This document shows positions 11,384 to 25,039 of a DNA stretch of 64,000 bases, piece after piece. The stretch's first letter is position 1; each line of letters begins with the position of its first letter. Both the position numbers and the translations under genes were made by a program. The DNA is from Numida meleagris (Eukaryota > Chordata > Aves > Galliformes > Numididae). The stretch spans positions 22,767,030 to 22,831,029 of the forward strand of contig NC_034438.1 of NCBI RefSeq assembly GCF_002078875.1, in the 5' to 3' direction. The notes beneath the pieces are model-generated. The model had not been told where the DNA came from and ran no database searches. It saw nothing but the letters and a program-made list of their open reading frames with translations.

Positions 11384-12826
11384 AGTGATGAGGCAGGTTT
11401 GGAGTATCTCCAGAGAAGGAAACAGACCAATAAAGGACATCTGGTGGTTGGGGTCTACTAAAGACCGCCTGATCAAGGGGAGCCTGATGATGAGGCCTTC
11501 TCATTACAAAAGGCATTGTACTCACAGGCTCTCATCCTGATGGGGGATTTCAACCACCAGATATTTGCTGGGTAAACAACACGATGGGCTGCAAGCGATC
11601 CAGGAGACTTCTGGTGTGCATGGAGGACAAACTCCTGGCCCAGGTATTGGACAGACCAGCCAGAGGTGAAGTGTCACTGGACCTGGTGCTCATCAGTGCA
11701 AGGGAGCTCATTAAAGAGGTTAAGGTAGGAGGCACTCAGAGCTGTAGCAACCATGTCCTGGTCAAGTTCATGATCTCAAGGAATACAGGCCCAGGAAGAG
11801 CAGAGTCAGGACCCTGAACTTCAGGAGAGTGAAATTCTTGTTATTTAAGGAACTGCTGGATGAGATCTGGGAAACCATTGTCAGGGACAGAGGAACAGAA
11901 CAGAGCTGGCAGTTCTTTAAGGACACCTTACTGAGTGCACAAGAGTTCTCTGTCCCCCAGCATAAGAAATAAGGCAGAGAAAGTAGGAAATGGGCATGGC
12001 TCAGCAAGGACCTGCTGTTGAAACTGAGGGACAAGGACACATACAGGCAGCAGAAGCAGAAATGGGTGTTCTGGGAAGAGTACAGAGATGCTGTCTAGAC
12101 ATGTAGAGATGGGATCAGGAAAGCCAAGCACAGATGGAACTAAACTTACAAAGACAGATTTGGGGGTCCTGGTGGATGAAAAGTTGGCCATGTGCCTGCA
12201 GTGTGCTCTTGCAGCCCAGACAGTCAACAGTATCCTGTTCTGCATCAGGAAAGAGGTGGCCAGCCAGGAGCAGGAGGTGATTGTCCTCCTCTACACTGCC
12301 CTCATGAGACCCCACCTGCAGTACTGCATCCAGCCCACAGCATAAAACAGATGCAGGGCTGATGGAGCAGGTCCAGAGGAGGCCACAAAGATGACCAGAG
12401 GCCTGGAGCATCTCTCCTTCAAGAGAGGTTGAGGGAGCTGACCTTGTTCAGCTGGGAGAAGAGAAGGCTCTGAGGAGAACTCATTGTGGCCTTCCAGTTA
12501 CTTGAGGGGAACTTATAAACAGGAAGGAGAAAGACTTTTTACACGGTCTCCTTTTTACAAGGGGAATGGCTTTAAACTAAAAGAGAAGATTTAGGTAAGA
12601 TGATAGGAGGAATTTCTTTACTCAGAGTAGTGAGGCACTAGCACAGGCTGTTCTGAGAAGCTGTGGTTGCCCCATTGTCCCCAAAGGTGTTCAAGACCAG
12701 GTTGGATGGGACCCTAGGCAGCCTGAGCTGGTGGTTTGCAACGCCGCGAACAGCACTTGTGGTTTGAACTAGATAATCTTTAAGGTCACTTCTGACCTAA
12801 GGCTTTCTATGATTCTGTGAAGATGA
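11384..12826 (+). mobile_element. CR1 LINE, internally deleted (plus strand)
   Basis: The left part (11384 to about 12135) is the end of the CR1 endonuclease domain and the linker after it: the line coding for LMGDF appears near 11540, followed by the region equivalent to LLDLVLTNAEELIKEVK. The right part (about 12140-12826) is the C-terminal ORF2 region and 3' UTR, ending at a GATTCTGTGA tail. The reverse transcriptase core expected between them is absent. Stops and frameshifts are numerous, so it is dead. It lies antisense to JMY. Confidence 0.92.
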
Positions 12827-14439
12827 TCACATGTTCTGTTTCTTGGGTTTTTTTGGTATGTTGGCAAGAATAGTGAAAAATAATACGAACAGTACTTCAG
12901 TATGTAAATTAAAGGAACATACTCTCAATTAATTGGGGCCACACTTATCTGAAATTTTTCATTTAGCATCAATATTTAAATCTTTCTGAATAACAGCAAT
13001 GGTGAAATATATTTTAAGCATGTAAAGAAAGAGGGTAAGCCAGACAAAAACATCCTTGGTGCTGATTTCATACTAATAAAGATATGACCTACTTTAATGT
13101 AATTAACTCTGCATGACTTGAAATAATACCAAGAAAAAAACCACAACAACTAGGAGGGGCTGAAAAAATGTTACAGCACAGTATTAGAACTCTGAATCAT
13201 CTTAATTATCAAAATGTTCTTAACAAAGAAAGGCTGCAATTTCATAGGGATAAATGTGAGGTTCTATGTAGACAAGATTAAGCTTCTGCAAGCAAAGGAT
13301 AATGAAAAAAAAAAGTGAGGTGGAAATATCAGAGAAAATGAATTGGATTATTATAGTGGATGACAAATTGAAAATAAATCAACCACCTCATACTCTTGTT
13401 AAAAAAGAAAAGATTATACCAACTATAAGGACTATATGATTGGGTGTGGGAACATAGCCTGCCACATATGTGACATAATCCTTCATACTTTGGTCTGTTC
13501 TTCAGTGGGGGCATTACGATCAGCTAGAGAGACACACTTCATGAAAGATGCTAACTAGCCATAAAAACTTCAGAAAGTATCTAGAAGTAGCGTTTTTGGC
13601 CTTTAATCATCTTACCAATCTGTTCAAAAGAGAAAAAGACAATTGATCAACCACTTTTATCACTGGATAAGCTACCACATTCAAAACTAATAACATGAAA
13701 TATAGTGAAAAGAGGTCTGTACTAGTGTTGTATTTAGTTAGTTCCAGTGAACCTTGCTTTCATATTGGTGTCCTCATTAAAAAATTCTCATCTAGTAAAC
13801 TCAGTATGTGCAGAAAGCAAATTTTAAGATTTCTATGCAGTTATGCCCTTAAAACTTAATAGTTCTAATAACATTATGAAAGCATACCAAGGAACCTTAT
13901 GTTAACTATTACCGCAAATATATATACACCTGCTTAGGCATGGGCTGTGCTTTAACCTGAGTCCTTCAAAACAGTAAAAATCTCCTATCAAATGGACATA
14001 GCAGCATGTGAAGAAGATTAGTAGGTCAAAGCATGCACTATAAGAATGGCCCAAACAACTTCACCAAATGGTTCCTTCTCTGAGCTGCTCACGATAAGAA
14101 ATACTTTAACTGGATGTCAAATAATTCTATTCTGTTTTCTAAATAATTTTTCTAGACACCTTCTAGATTATCTTTATTACCACAACACTGCTAGAAATCT
14201 AGTTCTATAATAAAACAGATGTTTGTGTCATACTATAACTTAATTAATACTACTGTGCAGCCAGCAGGGGGTAGACTGGGATAACAATAGAGAGAGACCT
14301 TTCATGAAAAATTCATAACACGCTTTAAAGAAACAAGAAAAATTACGGAGTGCTTTTTTTTTTTTTGTAACTAAGTCATCAAGACAAAGGAACTTCAGGA
14401 AATCATTGCTTAACAAATGCAAATAGATTTTGTGTAAAA

Positions 14440-14468
14440 AACATGAGTATAGAGCTTATACTCATGTT
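14440..14468. repeat. Short perfect hairpin, 12-bp stem
   Basis: AACATGAGTATA at 14440-14451 pairs perfectly with 14457-14468 across a 5-nt loop (GAGCT). It is intronic in JMY. No function is known, and such structures arise by chance in AT-rich DNA. Confidence 0.7.
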
Positions 14469-14952
14469 AGTATAATATCAGTACAATGAAACTACAATGA
14501 CCTCAGTAAAACCATAAATAATAAATTAAAAATATAAATTAAAAAACATCTGGCCCCAAACTTAGAAGTAGAGCTGAATAAGGTCTCTAACAAATCTGTA
14601 AGAAAAGCTTCTAAGTAAAGATGTGTTAAAAAATATTTGACAATGTCATAAAAAAAAATCAACTGCATAAACAAGGAAAGAACTTCCGAAAAAGAAAATG
14701 ACTGTAGTCAAATTTATATTTACTTTACATAAAATCTTATTCTATACATAGTAATTGATTATCTGTTGCTATATTATCCCCTTAACAGACAAGATTTTCA
14801 AACGGTTGATGAAGCGACTTCCCCTGAAAAATAAAATCTGATGACAGAGAATCATCTTCTGTGCTTCCTTAATCATTCTTCGTCGTATTTTGTTAATCAT
14901 ATAAAACCCAAAATATAAAGATCCTAATTTAAAATAGGATCTCAGCTTGGAC

Positions 14953-14979
14953 TTCTATATATTTTGAGAATATATAGAA
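14953..14979. repeat. Short perfect hairpin, 11-bp stem
   Basis: TTCTATATATT at 14953-14963 pairs perfectly with 14969-14979 across the loop TTGAG. It is very AT-rich and lies in JMY intron 6. It is most likely neutral. Confidence 0.7.
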
Positions 14980-15741
14980 AGGCGTGGAAACACCCTTTTT
15001 AACAAGTATCACATTATTCTCTAAAAACTTTGATCTATTCATTAAATTACCTTATTAACAATGCATACTGATGTAAGAGACAACTGCTAGAGAACAATGA
15101 ACAAGTCATTCTGGAAAAAGGAATGAATATATTTACATATATATTCCTACATATATGTATTTGACATAGCATGTTAAAACCTTTGCTGTATTGAAAACAC
15201 TTTCAACACAAAATTTCAACCATGAAATACATTAAAAAAATGAAACTGAACCTAACTTTAATTCATAGTAGCAAACCTAGTTTCAAAAATTAAGAGCGTA
15301 TACTGGATTTCAAATATAGCTGCTTTTCCTTGGGAGGATAGAAGTAAGAGAATAAAAATATAACTCATTAATGAGAAAACATCCTTGAAGATTCTCTTCT
15401 GCAAAATATAAATCAAGACATAAATCTGCTCTCTGTAAAAATATGCTAGAATCTCCACATGCGAGTTTTTTGATAAGTTAATAATTTTATTTGTTCACTT
15501 TCATGTCATTGAAGATTCCTTTAAAGCTAAGATAAAAGGGGTCTTAAAATACCAAGTTTATTATATATGCTTCTTTATTTGTCTAATTACATTCTAAAAC
15601 AACTTTTAATATACAGAAAATATAAGCCACAGAAATTCTGTGATGTGGAAGTTGAATTTAATGTAGTATAATCTTTTGAAATGTAATTTTGAAGTTCTTT
15701 AAGTTTGCTAATAATGATAAAAATTTGCAATTTATTAGTAC

Positions 15742-15929
15742 CTTTTTATTTCTGAGGTAGGCTTTCTTGGCTGAAATACGTCCACGCCTTGCTTCCAACT
15801 GGCGGATTTTTTGTTGTAACTTTTGCAGCTCCTCTTTTTGTAAGTGTACAGATGTTGCCGGATCCTCTTTTTCAAGCATTGCTTCCATACTTTCGTAAGT
15901 GTCATAATATACCACTTCATCTCTCTTCT
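15742..15929 (-). CDS. JMY: JMY coding exon 6 (coiled coil)
   Basis: It opens with two bases that complete a Glu codon, then KRDEVVYYDTYESMEAMLEK, a variable EDPATSVHLQ stretch, EELQKLQQKIRQLEARRGR and ISAKKAYLRNKK. It is 188 nt long and ends in phase 0. The acceptor is AAAAACAG at 15937-15930 and the donor GTACTA at 15741. The variable stretch differs from human JMY (EMAASAYLQR in human, as I recall it), while the flanks are nearly identical. This is the distal coiled coil, just upstream of the basic segment that leads to the proline-rich region. Confidence 0.97.
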
Positions 15930-18900
15930 CTGTTTTTAAAACGTCAGCAACAAAAAAGTCAAATCAACAGTGTGTCTTTGGTCAACATTTTGTTTTGTTA
16001 AATGACAATGCCACCCTGTATTGCAAGATTTAATGCATAAGAATACTATAGTCATTTCAGACGAAGAGTAGAAGCAAAAGGTTAGAAGCTTGTCATTCAG
16101 GTAAGCTCAAACAGTAAAGAACAAATGCTACTGAAAATGTGCGCTTCTGTCTATAAACTAACTTAATCACAGTGCCCATGCATGTCTTTGGAGCATTTAC
16201 AGTACACTATATTGCAATATCCTCTGGTCTTCACTACAAAGTTCAGAATGTATAGATTCTTTCTGAAGTCTTTAAGCATGAGATTTGTCTGCCACAACCT
16301 ACTATTACAAGGGAAATTAGACAACACATTGCTAAAAATCCTCTCAGGAAGCTTCTAACATTCCAGTCACTGTCTGTGCTTAGACGCAGCAGTGGGAAAG
16401 TAACTTCAAGGCGGTCCTTCAAAACATTACAGGCTTGTCAATACTAAGAATTTTATCAACACACAATTTTTAGCCTCCTGAGTGAAGCACTAAGTGTAAC
16501 ATTCAGCTCAGCTCTGAAAGCTGACTTCTCATCTCTTGCCAAGAAAGAAAGAATGATGATTTCAAATCCTTGCAAAATGTTCTGATGAAGAAGCAGCAAA
16601 GGCTTCTTGTTTCCAGTTTCATTGGCATAGCAAGTAGGAACTGCTTGTAACATACCAAAAAGGATACACATCACTGCTGACTTAGCAGTTATAGTTACTA
16701 TGACTGTCAAGTATCAACTCCACAGCATCACCAAGCGTTCTCCTTTCTCCTTCATCAACTACCTCTTAGGAAGACTGTGGCTTCCTCCTACTTCTGCTCA
16801 TAGATTACACGGGGAAGAGGACTTTTTCAGTCTTTTTCAGAACACTGTCCATTCCAGACATGGTTGTTAGTTCACGTTATTTGTGCATAAGGTCTCTGCT
16901 GCAACCAAAATTTTGATTGCATAATGCTAATTTTGGGTCAGCAGGATATGGCACTACCAGAAAAAAGAACAATAAGTATCAGACCTAGTCAAGTCTTTAG
17001 TGTAGTGCACAGTTTTAAAAAAATATAGTTTTATCCAGACATAAAGCCATCAAGTCATTAGAACCCACTTTGAAATACTGAGTAAAATCAAAAATTATAT
17101 TTTCCCTACACACTTATAAAATGGAAGAATTCACTTGCTTTAGAATGTGATTTCATTAAGAGTTAAGGATAGCAATTTACAAATGAAACCCGAGTGGCTC
17201 AGCTGCAAAACTGTCCAGTGTACAAGATATAAAATATAGAATCACAGAACATCCTGAATTGGAAGGGACCCACAAGAATCATTGAGTCCAAATCTGGCTC
17301 CACACAGGACAACCCAAAATTTAAACCCTATGTCTGAGAGCACTGTCCAAATACCTCTTGAACTCCAGCAGTTTAGGGCTGCTGGGGAACCTGTTCTAGT
17401 GCCTCTGTTGAAGAACCTTTTCCTAACACCCATCCTGAACATCCTCAGATGCTGATCCCTACTGTTCCATCAGGTCAACATGTTAAACAATGTTCTACTG
17501 TTTGGGGGAAAAAAAAAAAAATCTCTTGCAACATGCATCCAAAGTTCCAAAACAGTTCTATAGAAAGCTTTTGAACTTCTGAAATTGCTATAAAATCTGG
17601 TAGGTACTTACACATTTTAATGACACAAACACTTGGAATAAAACAATAAGAACTATTCACCTTCAGATACAATCTATGTTATTTCCAACTGTTAACACCC
17701 TCCCATCCAAAACAGTAACCAACTATCACATTCTCTGTTGATGGCAATGCATCCACCACAAATCCATCTTACAAAGATGTACAGGTAGCTTGTATGGACT
17801 GGATAAGACACTCTAAAATTCTAACCTAATAAATTCACATTTTTGTCATGTTAGTGCCTGGTGTTTGATTAATGAAGTTAAAAAACTACTACTGCCATTT
17901 AAAGTAAGATGATATATTATTATTTAATAGTTTTCAGACCCAGTGTGTTGAATTTGCAAATGAAAATGCTTTCTGTCTAGCTTAGAACCTGCAAATCCAA
18001 ACTCACAGGGAAATCAAATTATGCTCTCAAAAAATTCTCAGCCAGAACTTTATTTGTAGTTCTGCTGATATCCCATAAATTGGAACAGAATCCAAAATCT
18101 TCTGATACGTCACAGCAGAGCCAATATAGTCAACGAAGACAGAACAACAACAGCCTCCAGAATTCACTAAACCACATACTTCACACAGATTTAAAACATT
18201 TTAGCAACATTCCAACATGTTTAGGAACTGTTTTTCATTTTCTGTGCTATAGGATATGCCAAGAATAGTTAAAACAATAATTTCTTCTAGCTCTAATTGA
18301 AAAAAAATATATTATTTATTGAAGAGTATTCTATAAATTTCAAAGAATAAAGGAAGCCAGAACAGTCAACAATTTTGTTGCCATCAGGGTAGAAGACAGT
18401 TTAGTTTTTTAGTTGAATAGGGGCTTTGTTTTACCATGGGTCAAGATGAGAGGCTGAGTTTTTGGGGTGATTTTTTTTTTTTTTTTGAGATTTCTAGAGA
18501 AAACATTTGTTAAAACTCGCAATGATCGATTATGTTTTCACAGGAGACTTAAATCTCTGAAGGCCCTTTGGTTCTACTATCACTACATGAAAGGATTTTG
18601 ATACAAATTTCTAATACAAATTTATTCTCAGTCTCCTGTTCAAGTGTTTTCCTTCAGTAAAATTAATCAGTATTTATTACTCAAGTACAAACAACCATAC
18701 ATGTACAGCAATAACTAGCTTTCCACAAAAGTACACTGTCAAAGGTCCTACACTTCATTTAAGTCACTTACAGAATTTTCAATCCCTAGCTCCTATACAT
18801 GCAGTTAACACTGTTGCCATCACAAGCCTGAAGGTAGGACATTCACACAACAGTGAGTGGAATCCATGGTATTCCACATTTTTTTTCTTTCTCCAGAGGC

Positions 18901-19568
18901 AACTCAAAACACAACCTACTTTCAAATCTCTGCTCTTTCAAATGACTTTTCTATCCTTAAAAAAAAAAAAAAAACTTCTACACAACCCTATGCTCTAAAG
19001 AGTAAAACAGAGCTTATGTGAATAAAAACATTAAGCATAAAAAGGTTCAAAGACAGAAATGGATTCAAAAATGCTGTAGTTTGCTTGCACCATTTCTTTA
19101 GTTTCTAAATACACAAGGGCATTTGGAAATAAGAGGCTTGCACCACTGCTCTATACCAGTGAGACTGTGATAAATGCAGCCTCAAGATTTTGTTGAAGAA
19201 TTCTGTTTTACAGGAAGATCTTTTCGAAAGCAGTCACTTTTAAGAAATGAGTAACATGAATGCAGGTTTTCATGACACAAGTCCAGCAATAAAGACATTT
19301 CTTCCTGCCTGAATTTAGTTTTCTAAACTTTACACAGAACCATATTTGCTCATTTTCAAACACAGACAATGAGAATCATACTAAAACTCCCCTATCTGTA
19401 TTACCTATGAACAAGTGTAAATTTAATTTAACAGTACTTATGTTAGAATATCCAGCTTGTCACATGGTAGAAAAATGTTCTCATTTCATTCCCACAGGCT
19501 TTACTAGACCTTTAGGAAAAGAATTATCTTTTTTCAGATTAGGTGTTAAGTTAAAATGCACAAAGCAC
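15930..19568 (-). other. JMY: JMY intron 5
   Basis: A 3.6-kb phase-1 intron. It contains one minus-strand CR1-like fragment (17239-17470) and several A- or T-rich runs (17510-17521, 18470-18487, 18958-18974). Open frames here, such as 16456-16710 minus and 18080-18268 plus, show no domain. Confidence 0.9.
17239..17470 (-). mobile_element. CR1 LINE 3' fragment (minus strand)
   Basis: It starts with AGAATCACAGAACATCCTGA and TTGGAAGGGACCCACAAGAA, the layout of an inverted CR1 3' UTR. The open frame at 17242-17442 is the antisense CR1 tail (MFRMGVRKRFFNRGT region), not a gene. About 230 bp remain, truncated 5'. It belongs to a different CR1 subtype from the 45-49 kb copy, judged by the longer sequence between tail and coding end. 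Confidence 0.85.
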
Positions 19569-19734
19569 CTGATATCAGTCTTCTGATGCTTTCAAGTTGT
19601 GCTGTCAGCAGCAGCTCTTCATATTTCAAGATCTCAAACTGCACTTCATATAACTGAAGCTGCAGATCATAATAATCAGCTTCTAACTGATCCAAGTGGG
19701 CTATGGCTTCTGTACCACCCTTCAGACTTTGCAT
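19569..19734 (-). CDS. JMY: JMY coding exon 5 (coiled coil)
   Basis: It begins MQSLKGGTEAIAHLDQLEAD and continues YYDLQLQLYEVQFEILKYEE to TAQLESIRRLIS plus one base. It is 166 nt long, phase 0 in and phase 1 out. The acceptor is ATTTAG at 19740-19735 and the donor GTGCTT at 19568. The tyrosine- and leucine-rich central block is typical of JMY/WHAMM coiled coils. The preceding intron in transcript order (19735-29535) carries three CR1 copies. No frame damage is seen. Confidence 0.97.
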
Positions 19735-20512
19735 CTAAATGGAAAGAAGAGAAAAAAAAGAATAAACATACATTTCCAGGATAAAGATAATAAAACCACA
19801 GATTTTATGATTACAGCTAGATAGAGTCTGGCACACTAAATATAGCACGTTCGAATTGAATGCACCAAGAGAAGAAGGCTGGTTTTGATGAGCCACGCAC
19901 TATCAGGCCTCTATAATGCTTGACATTTTTTTCAGTATGGTAGCTTACTCCTGATTGCTAAAGTGCTAAATCATATAGTAAGTAGTGTGAAATAACCCTA
20001 CCACTCTGCCACCTGATTCTCTCAAGAGATACTACTATTTTCTTATCTTCAATCCAAGAAGTGTATCAGCATCTAGAAAACTACCTTAAAATTATTCTGT
20101 AGCTGAAGATGGAAAAGAAGTGAGAGGTGGTAGAATCAGGGAAAATTACATGTATTGATTTCTGATGGTGACAACTGTACTGAGGAGTTCATTTCAAGAT
20201 TAAAAAAAAAACTGAAGAGGGTTAAACAGGTGTTTTTTATTATATTTTCTATTCCAGCATTACGCTGTTAACATTCTTGAATACAGGCATAACAAAGCAG
20301 AATATCTACAAAGCCAAAGCCCTTTATACTATTTTTTCAAAATATTTACTAAAAAAATCTCCTAGCTTTTATCTAGCATTGCAGCTTGGACGGAAAAACA
20401 CCCACAAAATTTAAGAAAATACCAAGGCCTATTCCCTCAGAATGAACAGAATCTTACAGCAGCCTTGTTTCTGGAGTCTTTCAAAGTACAAAAACAGAAG
20501 TAGTTAAAGCTT

Positions 20513-20652
20513 TTGTCCCTGGAGGTGATCAAGAAACGTTTAGATGTTGTGTTGAGAGACATGGTTTAGTGGGGTTGTTGGTGGTAGGTGGATGGTTGGA
20601 TGATCTTGTAGGTCTTTTCCAATCTAGCTAATTCTATGATTCTATGATTCTA
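20513..20652 (+). mobile_element. CR1 LINE 3'-end fragment (plus strand)
   Basis: About 140 bp: the last ORF2 codons (the GAGAGACATGGTTTAGTGGG run), the GGTGGTAGGTGGATGGTTGG block and a tail with two ATTCTATG units ending at 20652. It closely matches the 3' end of the large CR1 at 49130-49274, so both come from the same subfamily. It is extremely 5'-truncated. Confidence 0.95.
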
Positions 20653-23600
20653 CATTTTCTAGTAATTAATCGTGGCTTTTGTCTGAAGAAGTGACACAAG
20701 AAACACCAAAAATGAACTTAGATCATTCTCCTGACTTCAGGCAAGCATGCATTCAGCAAAACAATATTTAAATAGTTGGCCAATCAGAACATATATAAGA
20801 AACACTTATGTTTTCTCTTTAGAGCAAATTCAAAGCCATACAACTCTACAACTTGTATGACGAAGAAGTGCTAAGGTCACATTTAAACTCTCTACCTTCT
20901 CAAAAATTAATCCCTTACAGTTTCTCCCATACAAAAGATGAAAATAAATTTAATTCTTACTGACAACTTGTGATCTACCTGTCTTACCATTCTAGTGGTA
21001 AGTTACCATAGGACAGCTACTCCATCATTAAAAAGGAACATCTAGCAAGGAAAAATAAAGGATCTGGACAACTATTCATTAAAAAAAAAATACTCGCTAC
21101 TAGGTTTTTACACTTTGGTGGTCTCTTGAGGGACCAAGACCATCAATAACCACAGAAGAGTCTTCTAGGTTCAATTTATCATGTATATTTAGATATAATT
21201 ACACTAGATCAACAACACTCTTGCACTGAATCAAACCAAAAAAGTATTTTGTTTCAGACAAACGTTGTAATAGCAAATATCCAGGAAGATAAAATTTAGC
21301 AGATAGTACAGTGACACTTCCCTAAAATTGTTCACCAGCCTCTCTCACAGCTTGCAGCTCAAGACTTGTTAAGCTGCCTTTTATGCTGAATACACTCCCT
21401 TGATTTTACTACATGACTCTGTCCTATTCTCCTCTTTAATACTATGTAAGCTCTTAGCACATGAATCATTACCCACTGACGTGGATTTTGCAGCTTAATT
21501 AAACAATGAAGAAACAGCTCCCTAAATTATACTTTGTTCTGTCCGAGATTAACAGATGGAAGAACTGTGAATCAACTCTTAGAATTTCTATTCTTAAAAA
21601 TTCTTCTACTAAATTTACTGAATGCATTTTTTTTAAGTTATCGGCCAGAAAGGAAAAATAAGTCTAAGTGATTATCATAAATCTTACAATCAATAATGCA
21701 TATTTCCCATGTTTTAGTCCAGTGACACCAATGTGTCTTGCTAAGGCAATCTACTACTCTACATCCATCTCTCTACATCCAATTATTATCAAAACAGTAA
21801 ATGAAATAAAGATTTCAAGTTTTCAGGGCAAGAGGACCAGTTCTTAATCTCCCAGCTATTCACAGAAGCTAGTTTGCAAGAGACACTCCTGTGTTTTGGC
21901 ATGTTAAAAAGATTCTCTTACTGTAAAATATATATCTATTTTCAGCAAGTTAATGCAATGCCATTCAAACTTCTTCCACAAAACACAAACTTCTACCACT
22001 TCTAAGAAGTTGTGCTTTGTCACTGAACTGTGAAATTCACCCAAACTTTTCTTTAAAGAAGATGTTCACAAATTTTAAGTCCACAGACATTGCAAAAAGA
22101 CTGCACAGACATATAAACTAAAAGTATCAGCTAATGAGGTTATAGCAACTCAAAATTTCTTTCAGCTGCACCAGTGTTTGCAACATAAAGGCCCACCTGA
22201 GAACAAAATCTTGGCCTTGCAAGCATACATTAGAGATGCTGCCACCTACCTGATCTGTTTAAGGCATTTAACATCACCATATTCAGTTTTCACATGCAGC
22301 AGGAATGTAAAATGAATATCATCATATGGCTCTCAGATATCTAAACTATAGTAAAGCTCATGAAAAAAAATTGAACCTTTAATTTTAAACCAATCTCAAC
22401 ACAGTGGAGGAAATACCGGGAACTTCAAAGTGAGAATGTGATTATAGGAAAGAAACATTTTGCAGTTGGATGAAGAACTAGAACTGAGGAGATGTGAGTT
22501 CAATTTCCTGATAGCCCTCAACTTGCATTCATTCTAAAAAATAACTGAATCTATGTGGCCCTAATTGAAGTAACAGTGCTTCTTTGTGAAGATCTTAAGC
22601 AGGAACTTAGTTTTCCTAACAGTTCTATGGCAGAACGCAGACTCAAACATAGGTAATGTAATAAGGACATAATGGATTAAAAAAGAAGGCCTCTGATAAG
22701 AACTGTAACACACATTCTAAGATAACATACTAAGATGACACAAATAATTTAAAAAACAGTCAAACAGAGCATAGAACTAAAGGTCAACAAATCCAGCTGC
22801 TTTACCATAACAGAATGCCTGCAGACAAATATAATTAACTATTTTCATAAATTGAGTTCTTAAAATAATTTCCTTACTGTTAATGTAGATCTTATTCCCA
22901 CAGAATAACTCCCACAGAAGCGTGTATTTGTAACTCCTATTGGAAATTTGTTCAGTTACTCCCTCCTAACTTCCAGAAATCTTATTTCTATTATCTGTTT
23001 ATTCACAATCAGATAACGTCATTTGTTTTTACAAAAATACCGAAGAGCAAACACACATTACTCTTCCTAAGATTTATTCTCATTGGTGTATTTGTGGAGA
23101 GCAGTCTTGTATTGTCACAGTCTTAATTCGTCAAAACAACACTTGTAGATGTCTTCCCATTCTGATACCACTGTAGTAGCCTTTTCTGATCAAACAAGCA
23201 GGAAAAGTGTAGAAGAATCCTCACAAGTGCTGTATACAGTGTGATTAACACTTCTCCCTTTGCTGGAAATACCACATGCAACAGATCAGTTTATTGCCAC
23301 TATTGATTTCAACAGAGAAAGTTAAGAATGCAAAATCATCTCTCATGTGTTACTAGAAATAATTCAAATATGTTTAAGTACTTCAAAGATTTCCCAATCT
23401 TACTTTTTTACTTAGTCTTTCCAAAAAGCTGCCACTGAAAAAAAAAAATGGCTGAAAAGAAGATACACAGAAAGCTGCTACAGTGAAACAGTTTTCTGAA
23501 AAATATTTTGTGGCGTCTTTAGCAAACTGCTATTCGTTGGTAACACATATATATTGCTGCTAACCAACAAAAAATAGCTTTCTAGAAATACTTTTTCATG

Positions 23601-25039
23601 TTTTCTTGAATATAATCCTTTTTTTTTTTTTGCTGATGCATTCAGCACAGGCAAAAGCAAAATAAAAGTCATGAAATTCAAGAAACGCTTACATATTCAA
23701 AACCATTGGAAGTAAATGTAACTTTTGTTTAGGCTCATTGCACAAGAAAAGAAAGAACTTCCACAATTACGAACTACAAAAAAAATTACAGAACCCAACC
23801 AGTAATTTGTTGGAATATATTTTTATGAAAATATCACTAGCCATTTACCATACACGTTTAAAGTGTTTTGAAGTGAATGTTTAGAACTGTACTATACACT
23901 TCCAAAGCAAAAAAATGAAAATAAAATAATACAAGACTAGTTACTGATTCCTACATATGCAGGAAGAGACTTGTTGGTTTCTAAGAGTTCAGTCGCACAT
24001 TTCCATTTGTCCAAACTATTTCACATACTTACAGAATTACAAAGGATTCTCACTGTGATTTAATGTTTCTGTTTACTGTCATGAGGACATGGCTTGGGAA
24101 CCAGTCCACAAAAATAGTCTCTGGTCAGCCTCAAAAGGAAAGTTTTCATCATTCCCCTCAAACAAAATTCAGAATAACAGATGGAATTTACAGAGGTACT
24201 GAACAGGAAAATAAAAAGTTCTATGTGTAATTTGTGTAGAATTCTACTTTTGATTAAGAAAATACTGAGAGCAATAATGCTAACAGTTTCAGCTGTTAAG
24301 TAAGCCGACAACAACTAGCCTAATTTAAACTTCAATTCAGACTTCTAAAACGTCGTTCAAATCCCAGGTATCTACATATGCAAAGTTAGAGTCCATATGT
24401 AGCTCCTTCTACTATATCTCATCACTCCATACTTTGTTACCTAACTTCTGTATATATAGATGCTTTACTATCTTATGAGAATATCCATTTCTCCTAGCTA
24501 AACTAAAATATTGAAGTCAGCACTTTATTGAAATTTAGAAGACACTACCTCATTCAAAGACATCATCATTGACACAGACAGCTTCTTCAAGGTGTTTTTG
24601 ATGTGCAGTTAGAGTAGTAATCAAACAGTCTATACATGAAAAAAAGCAAAAGCTATTTTTGATGCATTATTTTTTAAGACTTTGTCATAGCGAGAAAGAA
24701 TATGAAATGAAGTATTAAAAAGACAACTTTGTTCTTGAATTTCAACTGCTAAACTCAGTTGTTTTACATTATTTTATCCACAAAATAATGTACATGAAGA
24801 TTCAAAAGGATCAAATAGCAGGAGATCAGATATTTTCCCCTAAAAACTACAAGTAATTCCAACTAAACAACTTCATAATCAACATAACCTTTTAATGAGA
24901 ATTTACACATGACTTTCTAGCTGGGTTTGTTATACTTCATAAATACAAATTTTGTCCAAGCAAAATGACTGTCTCCTTAATTGTTCTTACCTGGTACAGC
25001 TGGAAGGCAGATCACCTAACATCTGAACCCACCAGGCCT

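Larger units (their letters stand above)
10772..15741 (-). other. JMY: JMY intron 6
   Basis: A 5.0-kb phase-0 intron. It holds two adjoining CR1 pieces in opposite orientations (11289-11383 minus, 11384-12826 plus). The remainder, about 12.83-15.74 kb, is AT-rich with two short perfect hairpins near 14.44 and 14.95 kb and no gene that I can support. Confidence 0.9.
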
